DNA from: Agromyces albus
GTDB taxonomy: Bacteria; Actinomycetota; Actinomycetes; Actinomycetales; Microbacteriaceae
Length of the DNA: 64,000 nucleotides
NCBI RefSeq assembly: GCF_004134825.1
Contig: NZ_SDPN01000002.1
Coordinates: 1-64,000, forward strand
Reading direction: 5' to 3'
Of the stretch, positions 1 through 7,700 are shown in pieces. The notes under the pieces were generated by a model. The model had not been told where the DNA came from. It was given only the letters and a program-made list of their open reading frames with translations, and searched no databases. Both the position numbers and the translations under genes were made by a program. Numbering within the stretch: position 1 is the first letter of the stretch; each line of letters opens with the position of its first letter.

Positions 1-1036
1 GGGCCGCGAGCGCCGCAACGTCGACCGACTCGCGCCATCCAGGCGGGGTCGCGCCGAGGGCGTGCAGCTCGGCGACGAGCGCGCGGGCGACGATGGCGGC
101 GTCGCCGCGCACGAAGGCGCCGACATGCGGATGCGTCGCGGCAGGCGCCACATCGACCTGCACGACCCGCGTGCCGGGCGCGAAGAGCTCGCCGAAGCGC
201 ATCGTGAACTGGTTGAGCGAAGCGCCGAACACCACGGCGACGTCGGCCTCGTGCACGAGCTCCATCGCGCGCTCGGCACCGAAGCCGCCGGTGACGCCGA
301 GGTCGTAGCGACCGTCGGGGAAGACGCCTCGCCCGAGGGCCGTCGACGCGGTGAGGGCGCCCGTGGCTGCGGCGATTTCGCCGAGGGCCTCGCCGGCTCC
401 GGCGAGCCACGCCCCCCGACCGGCTAGGAGGAAGGGGCGCTTCGCGCTTGCGAGCGCCTGGGCGGCCTCGGCCACGGCGCGGGTCGCGAACACGCCCGCG
501 GGTGCCATCGGGCGCGGGAGCCGGGGCTCCGGCGTCACTCCGGGCTCGCCCGCCTCGAGGCCGCCGACGTCGTAGGGGATCGCGAGTACTGCGGGCCTGC
601 GGTAGGCGAGGGCGTGCTCGATCGCGGTGACGGTCGTGGCAGCGGCATCCGTTCGGCCGACCGTATAGGTGCGTGCACCGACGGCCGATGCGAGCGCGAT
701 CTGGTCGACGTCCCATGGGCGCCGCCCCGAGGTGGGCTCGTCGCCGACGACGAGTACGAGCGGCACGCGCGCCTGCGCGGCCTCGGCGAGGGCCGTGAGG
801 GTGTTCGTGAATCCGGCGCCGTAGGTCGCGGTGGCCGCGGCGAGCCGGCGCGAGGCGCGGAAGTATGCGTCGGCCGCGACGACGCCGCCGACCTCGTGGC
901 GCACGGCGGTGAACTGCGCGCCGGTCTCGCGTTCGAGCGCGTCGAGGAACCAGGCGTTGCCGTTGCCCATGACGCCGAAGACGTGGTCGACGTGGGCGGC
1001 GAGCGTGCGGGCGACGTGCGAGGAGACGGAGGGCAT
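1..1036 (-). CDS. Thiamine-diphosphate-dependent enzyme, acetolactate synthase-like (C-terminus cut by window edge)
   Basis: The first 345 codons of a ThDP enzyme are present; the rest lies left of the window. The N-terminal pyrimidine-binding domain is clear: VFGVMGNGNAWFLDAL, then a conserved glutamate in VRHEVGGVVAADAYFRAS and a GAGFTNTLTALAEA stretch, as in acetolactate synthase and benzoylformate decarboxylase. The central domain follows from about residue 180 (FLLAGRGAWLAGAGEAL, then PHVGAFVRGDAAIVARAL). The ATG at 1036 gives the family-like N-terminus MPSVSSHVARTL. The gene runs divergently from the quinone oxidoreductase. Whether it makes acetolactate cannot be told from this part; a broad-specificity 2-oxoacid decarboxylase is equally possible. 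Confidence 0.9.
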   Translation of the reverse strand, partial: MPSVSSHVARTLAAHVDHVFGVMGNGNAWFLDALERETGAQFTAVRHEVGGVVAADAYFRASRRLAAATATYGAGFTNTLTALAEAAQARVPLVLVVGDEPTSGRRPWDVDQIALASAVGARTYTVGRTDAAATTVTAIEHALAYRRPAVLAIPYDVGGLEAGEPGVTPEPRLPRPMAPAGVFATRAVAEAAQALASAKRPFLLAGRGAWLAGAGEALGEIAAATGALTASTALGRGVFPDGRYDLGVTGGFGAERAMELVHEADVAVVFGASLNQFTMRFGELFAPGTRVVQVDVAPAATHPHVGAFVRGDAAIVARALVAELHALGATPPGWRESVDVAALAA

Positions 1037-1250
1037 GGCGAAGCCTTTCGAGACGATGACGGATGCGGGGTTCCGTATGTGTCTCGCGCGAACCGCTTGT
1101 GGCGGCGTCGGCTTCGTGCTCTTTTTTCAAGCACCGGCGCGTCGTGAGCCGTGACGGGACGAGTATACGACGCGGAGGTCGCCTTGACCGACTGTGCTGC
1201 CGGTCGACCGAGAGTGGAATCACGAGCGAGCCGGCTCGGTTGCACCCACC

Positions 1251-2276
1251 ATGAGAGCCATCGTTTACCGCCGCACCGGGGACTCCTCGGTGCTCGAACT
1301 GTCGGAGCGGGAGATCGCGGAGCCGGGCCCGGGGGAACTGCGGGTGCGGGTCGCCGTCTCCGGAGTGAACCCCACGGACTGGAAGGCACGCCGCGGGTCT
1401 GGATCCGCGGCCGCCACCGGTGAGACCGTGCCCAACCAGGATGGCGCCGGCGTGGTCGATGCGGTGGGCCCGGGCGTCACGGACTTCGCCGTGGGCGACC
1501 GCGTGTGGCTGGCGATCTCGGGCTGGAAGCGTGCGGTGTCGGGCACGGCGCAGGAGTACCTCATCACGCTCGCCGAGCGGGCGTTCCCGCTGCCCGACGA
1601 GGTGTCGTTCGATGTCGGGGCGAGCCTCGGCGTTCCCGCGGTCACGGCGCACCGCGCGCTGACCGTGTCGGAGGATGCACCGGCGCGACTGCACCCCGGC
1701 GCGCTCGATGGGAAGACCGTGCTGGTCGCCGGGGGAGCGGGTGCCGTCGGCCACGCCGCTATTCAGCTCGCTCGCTGGGCCGGCGCAACGGTGCTCACGA
1801 CGGTGAGCGGCGACGAGAAGGCAGCGCTCGCCACCGCCGCGGGCGCCCACCACGTCGTCAACTATCGGGATGCGGATGCCGCGGCCCAAGTCCGAGGGAT
1901 CGCGCCCGGCGGCGTCGATCTCGTGGTCGAGGTCGCCGCGGGCGCGAATGCCGAGCTCGACCAGTCTGTGACGCACGAACGCTCCACGATCGCGAGCTAC
2001 GGCAACGACGGCGGTGCGCCGGTGACGCTCGACTTCGGCCGGGCCATCATGCTCAACCTCCGCTACCAGTTCGTGCTGATCTACACGATGGGGGCGGATG
2101 CCTGGATCGCGGCCGGCGAAGACGTGACGGCCGCGGCGCGCGACGGAGCCCTGGCGATCGGTGCCGAAGCTGGCCTCCCGGTGCACAGGTACCCGCTCGA
2201 GGAGACCGTGGCCGCGCATGACGCCGTCGAGGGCGGTGTGGTCGGCAAGGTGCTCATCGACGTCGCCTCGGAGTGA
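1251..2276 (+). CDS. NADPH:quinone oxidoreductase, zinc-independent MDR family
   Basis: A 341-residue zeta-crystallin-like reductase that would transfer hydride from NADPH to quinones or enones in the cytoplasm. It shows the N-terminal GroES-like fold (MRAIVYRRTGDSSVLEL, then GVNPTDWKARRG), the domain link NQDGAGVVDAVGPGV, and the nucleotide-binding loop VAGGAGAVGHAAIQLARWAGA near residue 160. The Cys/His zinc ligands of alcohol dehydrogenases are absent, which fits the quinone reductase branch. The ATG at 1251 starts the family-typical N-terminus; an in-frame upstream extension to 1194 has no homology-like character. It is divergent from the ThDP enzyme across about 210 bp. Confidence 0.9.
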   Translation: MRAIVYRRTGDSSVLELSEREIAEPGPGELRVRVAVSGVNPTDWKARRGSGSAAATGETVPNQDGAGVVDAVGPGVTDFAVGDRVWLAISGWKRAVSGTAQEYLITLAERAFPLPDEVSFDVGASLGVPAVTAHRALTVSEDAPARLHPGALDGKTVLVAGGAGAVGHAAIQLARWAGATVLTTVSGDEKAALATAAGAHHVVNYRDADAAAQVRGIAPGGVDLVVEVAAGANAELDQSVTHERSTIASYGNDGGAPVTLDFGRAIMLNLRYQFVLIYTMGADAWIAAGEDVTAAARDGALAIGAEAGLPVHRYPLEETVAAHDAVEGGVVGKVLIDVASE

Positions 2277-2532
2277 GGCCCTGCGGTCCGGCGGTAGGCG
2301 TCCGCCCGTGATGCACCCCACTGCTTCAGCGCTCGACGCCCGCTGTCCGTTCCAGTGCAATACCGATGGTCGTGTAGAGCTCCTCATGAGCGAAGTACGA
2401 GTCGAGCCAGTCCGTGCGCGGGCGATCGTCAGGTCAGGCCGACGGCGCCAGATCAGGGGGCCATTCCTCACCCGTCCTCCACATGGCACTGGTCAAGGCC
2501 GATCTTCCTCAGATCGACCGCCAACACCGAGA
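2277..2532. other. Non-coding or decayed stretch with a short coding-like remnant on the minus strand
   Basis: No complete gene is visible. On the minus strand, about 2326-2430, a stop-bounded run of some 34 codons reads like a protein C-terminus (RTDWLDSYFAHEELYTTIGI, ending in TAGVER and TGA). It has no start and an in-frame stop just upstream. I read it as the tail of a lost gene. The base composition is less GC-rich than the flanks. Confidence 0.35.
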
Positions 2533-3018
2533 TTGTGCGCGCCGCGGAGTGACCGTATCGACATAGGAATCCGCTACTACGCCTATCCGCTTGCGTCAGA
2601 TGACATCGATGATGCGAAGCGAGACCCAGACCGGTATCTCGGCATCGACCCGCTCATGGATGCCTGGGGTGGAACGGAGCCGCGACCTCGCATGCTCTAT
2701 CTCGATAAGTGCTGGGGCTGTCTTCAGGGGAAGTTCGGGGTCGACACTTCCACTCCACGACCAGCCGCCGAACTCGTCCGTGGCGCGGTGACGTTCGTCG
2801 ATCTCGGCTGGATCGGCTTCCGGCGCGTACTCGATCCCGATGAGGTTGCGGCTATCGCCAACGACCTCGAGCTCGCGCTCGCAGAGGCAGATCCGACCTT
2901 GATCGACTGCCGCTTCGACGGCGCGACGGACTACGTGCGGAGCTACATGACGGCGGCTCGCGACTTTACTCGATCACTTGCTACGAGGGGCGAGGGCCTC
3001 GTGTATCTGATCGGCTGA
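2533..3018 (+). CDS. DUF1877 (YfbM-like) family protein, start uncertain or lost
   Basis: The frame from about 2563 to 3018 reads as a compact DUF1877-like protein: IGIRYYAYPLASDDIDDAK, PRMLYLDKCWGCLQGKF, LVRGAVTFVDLGWIGFRRVL, DPDEVAAIANDLELALAEA, and a closing TRGEGLVYLIG. The family typically has an LDKAWxxLxxLL-like motif followed by a GYGPxRxLxPxEV-like motif, and both are recognisable. Where an M-G-I-R-Y start is expected the codon is ATA (2563). The nearest usable start upstream is TTG at 2533, and there is no convincing ribosome binding site. Either it is translated from TTG, or the start was lost and the gene is decaying, which the remnant sequence just upstream would fit. Confidence 0.55.
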   Translation: MCAPRSDRIDIGIRYYAYPLASDDIDDAKRDPDRYLGIDPLMDAWGGTEPRPRMLYLDKCWGCLQGKFGVDTSTPRPAAELVRGAVTFVDLGWIGFRRVLDPDEVAAIANDLELALAEADPTLIDCRFDGATDYVRSYMTAARDFTRSLATRGEGLVYLIG

Positions 3019-3126
3019 TGCCGTACGATCTCGAAGTGGCGGATTTTGGAAAGGGCCGGTAAATGACCATTTCCAGCGTCCCTGCGATGCCGTCGGAATG
3101 TCAGTGGGTCGTGGTGGAATCGAAGC

Positions 3127-4470
3127 ATGAGGCCACCCGTCGAAGCGATGCAGACGCACCTGTCGTCGTCATCGCTCGAGCGTGATCTGGCAGCTGATCT
3201 CCATGCGATCGTGGCGCTCGAGCGCGAGATTCGTGTCGCTCAGGCGGAGCAGTTGCGGCTCGTGGCGCGTGCCCGTGCTCGTGCTGCCCAGCTCGAGGGG
3301 GTGCACGATGGCAGCTCGTCGGGTGATCGCGAATTCGCGACGCGCTCGTTCATCGCCGAGCTCGCGACGACGCTCGTCGTGAGTGAGCTGCGCGCGTCCG
3401 CCATGGTCGGCGACGCCGCCCGGCTCGCCGAACTGCCCGCGACGGCCGCGGCCTTCGCCGCCGGTGTCGTGGGGCTCGCCCAGGTGCACACGATCATGGA
3501 GGTCACCTCGGGTGCGTCGGCCGAGTTGACGGCGCGCCTCGAGCGGGAGGCGATCGAGCGTGCGGCCCGGCAGACGAACGCGTCGCTTCGCCGCAGCCTG
3601 CGCCGGTTGCGCGAGCGCCTCGAGCCGCAGCCGCTCGACGAACGCCGCGCCGCCGCCGCACATGATCGCCGCGTCTGCGTGGAGCCGGCGGCTGACGGCA
3701 TGGCCTGGCTCAGCATCCTCCTCGAAGCCGAGCGGGCGCACGCGATCAAGGCCAGGCTCGACCTAATCGTCGCTCGGGCGGCCGAAGCCGACGGCGCTGA
3801 TGTGACGGATACCGCGGCATCCGTCACCGCGCACGACCCACGTACGACGACCCAGCGCGTCGCCGACCTCGCGGGCGACCTGCTGCTCGGGGGCACACTC
3901 GTCGAGGGCGATGCCGCCCCGTTCACCGTGATCGGCGCGGTCACGCCGCGGATCCTCGTGACCGTGCCGGTGCTGTCGCTGCTCGGCCTGAGCGACGAGC
4001 CGGCCGAGCTCGACGGGCACGGGCCGATCGACGCCGAGACCGCCCGCCGGCTCGCGGCGCATGCGCCGAGCTTCCAGCGCATCCTCACCCACCCCGAGAC
4101 GGGCGCGTTCCTCTCCTACGGCCGCACCTCGTACCGGGTGCCCGTCGACCTCGCCGGATACCTCGCGGTGCGTGACGGCGGATGCCGCTTCCCGGGCTGC
4201 GGGCGACGCGCTCGCCAGGCCGACCTCGACCACACCGTCGACTGGGCGCACGGCGGAGCCACCAGCCACGAGAACCTCGCCCACCTCTGCCGCAAACACC
4301 ACCGTCTCAAGCACCGATCCCGGTGGCGGATGACACAGGAGCCAGGCGGCGTCATCCGTTGGACCTCACCCGCCGGCCACGTTCTCCGCACCCACCCCGA
4401 ACGCCCATTCATCGCCGTGCCCGATGCCGCCATGCGCGCCGCTCCAACCGACGTGCGGGTGGCCGCCTGA
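3127..4470 (+). CDS. DUF222 (13E12 repeat) HNH endonuclease family protein
   Basis: 447 residues. The helical DUF222 domain fills the first two thirds (FATRSFIAELATTLVVSELR, TAAAFAAGVVGLAQVHTIME). It is followed by a C-terminal HNH module from about residue 355: CRFPGCGRRARQADLDHTVDW, then GGATSHENLAHLCRKHHRLKH, with the paired cysteines and the His/Asn/His residues intact. Such genes occur in many near-identical copies in actinobacteria; a nuclease role is inferred from the motif, and no specific biological role is established. A second possible start is ATG 3148 (MQTHL). A small inverted repeat AAATG-AC-CATTT lies at 3061-3072 upstream. Confidence 0.9.
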   Translation: MRPPVEAMQTHLSSSSLERDLAADLHAIVALEREIRVAQAEQLRLVARARARAAQLEGVHDGSSSGDREFATRSFIAELATTLVVSELRASAMVGDAARLAELPATAAAFAAGVVGLAQVHTIMEVTSGASAELTARLEREAIERAARQTNASLRRSLRRLRERLEPQPLDERRAAAAHDRRVCVEPAADGMAWLSILLEAERAHAIKARLDLIVARAAEADGADVTDTAASVTAHDPRTTTQRVADLAGDLLLGGTLVEGDAAPFTVIGAVTPRILVTVPVLSLLGLSDEPAELDGHGPIDAETARRLAAHAPSFQRILTHPETGAFLSYGRTSYRVPVDLAGYLAVRDGGCRFPGCGRRARQADLDHTVDWAHGGATSHENLAHLCRKHHRLKHRSRWRMTQEPGGVIRWTSPAGHVLRTHPERPFIAVPDAAMRAAPTDVRVAA

Positions 4471-4472
4471 AG

Positions 4473-4491
4473 GCGTCTCGATCCGAGACGC
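4473..4491 (+). terminator. Short perfect hairpin after the HNH gene
   Basis: GCGTCTCG-atc-CGAGACGC forms an 8-bp stem with a 3-base loop, two bases past the stop codon of the HNH gene. There is no T-run, as is common for high-GC actinobacterial terminators. Confidence 0.5.
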
Positions 4492-4680
4492 GCGCAGGCG
4501 AGCGCCGGCAGTAGATGCCTTCGGTCCTGATCTCGGGTCCTCGGCCTGATTCGGCGGGGTGATGCGTCCAGGGCTGGGAGTGACGAAGCGCCGCATCCAC
4601 GGTATCGATGCACCCATGTGAGGGATCACATTGGCGGCCTGCACAGCCGCACCACTGTGTTCACGAGCCGCAACACATCA

Positions 4681-4695
4681 ACAACACAATGTTGT
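4681..4695 (+). promoter_or_regulatory. Inverted repeat ACAACA-CAA-TGTTGT, possible second operator
   Basis: Perfect 6-bp arms around CAA, centred about 25 bp upstream of the lac-like operator. It may be a second regulator site or a degenerate half of a double LacI site. Confidence 0.4.
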
Positions 4696-4703
4696 GATCG
4701 CGG

Positions 4704-4720
4704 ATTGTGAGCGATAACAT
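4704..4720 (+). promoter_or_regulatory. LacI-family operator ahead of the GH43 gene
   Basis: ATTGTGAGCGATAACAT contains the 14-bp core TGTGAGCGATAACA, an imperfect palindrome centred on CG. It matches the TGTKAKCGMTMACA pattern of actinobacterial LacI-type sugar regulators and resembles E. coli lacO. It lies 61 bp before the start of the secreted glycosidase. The repressor gene is not in this window. Confidence 0.6.
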
Positions 4721-4780
4721 CACGCTTGTCATGTCTGCGACCCCGTCCGCGATGCCGGGGCACGTCCGAAGGATTGCGCA

Positions 4781-7700
4781 ATGAAGCACAACGTCGTTCG
4801 ACGATCCGTGGCGGGGGTGACCGCCGCGCTCCTCGGCGTCTCCGTCGCGCTCACGGCCACCCAACCCGCGTTCGCCGCTCCAGATGAACGTCTCGTCGCC
4901 CACTACACGCTCGACGAGACGAGCGGCGCGCTCGCCGCCGACCAGTCGGGCAACGGCCGAGACGCCACGATCATGGGCGGCCCGACCCTCACCGGGGGCG
5001 AGGGCGTGCGGCTCGACGGGGTCGACGACCATGTGCGGCTGCCGAACAACATCCTCGCCGGGCTCACCTCGATCACCGTGAGCACCGAGGTGCTCATCCG
5101 CACGACGCAGTCCACGCCGTACTTCATCTACGGCATGGGCAACACCAACTCGTCGGGCGTCGGCAACGGCTACCTGTTCTCCACGGGCAATGCCTTCAAG
5201 TCGTCGATCGCGACCGGCAACTGGTCGACCGAGCAGACCGCGTCGAGCGGCGCGAACCTCGCTCGCGGCGTGTGGAAGACGATCACCTACACGCTCGACG
5301 ACGCCTCGAACACGGCGCGCATCTACCTCGACGGCGTGCAGGTGGCGCAGAACACGAACGTGACGATCACTCCTGGTGCGATCGGCAACGGCGTCACAGC
5401 CGCGAACTACCTCGGCCGATCCGTGTACACCGCCGACCGCTACCTCGCGGGGAGCCTGCGCGACTTCCGCATCTACGAGGTGGCGCTCACCGCCGTGGAG
5501 GTGGCGGCGCTGCAGCCCGCCGACCAGGTCAAGGTCGACCGCGACCTCGCGGTGCTCGACCTCGGCGACCTCTCGGCCGTCGAGGGCAACCTGACGCTCC
5601 CGACGTCGGGACCGAACGGCGCCGCCATCGCGTGGGCGTCGAGCGACCCCGAGGTGATCTCGGCTTCGGGCGTCGTCACGCGCCCAGCGGCATCCGACGG
5701 CGACGCATCCGTCACGCTCACCGCCACCGTCACGCGCGGCGGTGCCACCGGCACGAAGCAGTTCGTGGCGACCGTGATCGCCGAGGAAGACGACCAGGCC
5801 ATCGTCGACGCGGCGGCAGCGGCGCTCGCGATCACGAACGTCGACGACGTGCGCGGCAACCTCACGCTTCCCGGTGCCCCCGCGGGCACACAGATCGCCT
5901 GGGCATCGTCGGCACCGGCGACGATCACGACCGACGGCGTGGTCGTGCGGCCCGCCTCCGACACCGACGTGACGCTCACCGCCACGGTCACCCGCAATGG
6001 GGCGACGGCCACGCGCGAGTTCGTCGCGACCGTGCGCGCGGCAGTGGCGCTCGAGCCCTTCGAGGGCTACGCGTTCTCGTACTTCACCGGCAACTCGATC
6101 GCGGGCGAGAACATCTACTTCGCGGCGAGCAACGGCAACAACGCGCTCGACTGGACCGAGCTCAACGGCGGGCAGCCCACACTGACGTCGAAGTTCGGCA
6201 CGAAGGGCCTGCGCGATCCGTTCATCATCCGCTCGCCCGAGGGCGACACGTTCTACCTGATCGCCACCGACCTCTCGATCGGCGGCGGCACCAGCTGGGA
6301 CGCCTCGCAGCGCCAGGGCTCGTTGCACCTCGAGGTGTGGGAGTCGCACGACCTCGTGAACTGGTCGGAGCAGCGGCACGTGAAGGTCTCGCCCGACACG
6401 GCCGGCAACACGTGGGCGCCCGAGGCGTACTACGACGAATCGATCGGCGCGTTCGTGGTGTTCTGGGCCTCGAAGCTCTACGCCGAGAACGACCCCGGTC
6501 ACACCGGCAACACCTACAACCGGATGCTGTACGCCACCACCCGCGACTTCGTCACCTTCAGCGAGCCGCAGATCTGGCAGGACGGCATGTCGCGCATCGA
6601 CTCGACCGTGATCAAGGACGGTGACACGTACCACCGGTTCACGAAGGACGAGGGCGCCGGCAGCACCGGATGCAGCGACATCATCCAGGAGACGTCGACC
6701 GAGCTGCGCGCGCCCCTCACGTCGTGGACGATGATCGACTCGTGCATCGGCCGCGACGCCGGCACGAGCGCCGTCGAAGGGCCGACGGTCTTCAACGCGA
6801 ACCCGGGCGACGTCAACGGCGACAAGACCTATCTCTTCGTCGACGAGTTCGGCGGACGCGGGTACATCCCGCTTCAGACCGACGACATCGCCAACCCGTC
6901 GTGGGCCGTGGCACCCGAATACGACCTGCCCGCGAGCCCGCGGCACGGCACCGTGCTGCCGGTCACCGCTGCCGAGCTCGAGCGGCTCACGGCAGGCCCG
7001 CCACCGGTCGAGGCCAACGAAGACGGCGAGATCCTGCGCTATGACTTCACGGATGCCGCCGGCACGGTCGTCGCCGACCGTTCGGGCATGGGCAACGACG
7101 GCACGATCGTCGGCGGTGCCGCCTGGCAGGGCGACGCGCTCACGTTCGACGGCACCGACGACTACGTCGACCTGCCCGACCACCTCCTGACGGGCGTCGA
7201 AGACGTCACGGTCGAAGCAGACGTGAAGATCAGCCCCTCGCAGTCGGGCTCCTATTTCATCTACGGCTTCGGCAACACCGACGCATCCGGTGTCGGTTCG
7301 GGGTATCTCTTCACCACGGGCAACAGCGCCTATCGCACCGGCATCGCGTCGGGCAACTGGACCACGGAGCAGAACGTGAGCTCGGGTTCGGCGCTGCCGC
7401 GCGACAAGTGGGTGCACCTCACCTACACGCTCGAGGGCACGACCGCGCGTCTGTACCTCGACGGCGTCGAGGTCGCCAGGAACACGGGCGTGACGCTCGA
7501 CCCCGGCGACATCGGCGGCGGGAGCACGATCGCCAACTACCTCGGCCGGTCGCTCTACAACGCCGACCCGCGCTTCCGCGGCCAGTTCCGCGAGTTCGCG
7601 CTCTACAACCGCGCGCTGAGCCCGGGCGAGGTGCTGACCCGGTCGGGCAACACCGCGGCGCTCGCCGGAGTCACGCTCGCCGACCCCTCGCAGTTGAAGA

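Larger units (their letters stand above)
4471..4780 (+). other. Intergenic region with the promoter/operator of the GH43 enzyme
   Basis: 310 bp without a gene. The left end holds the hairpin behind the HNH gene, and 4500-4670 shows nothing recognisable. The last 100 bp drop in GC and hold two dyad symmetries (4681-4695 and 4704-4720). An AAGGA ribosome binding site lies just before the ATG at 4781. Confidence 0.6.
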
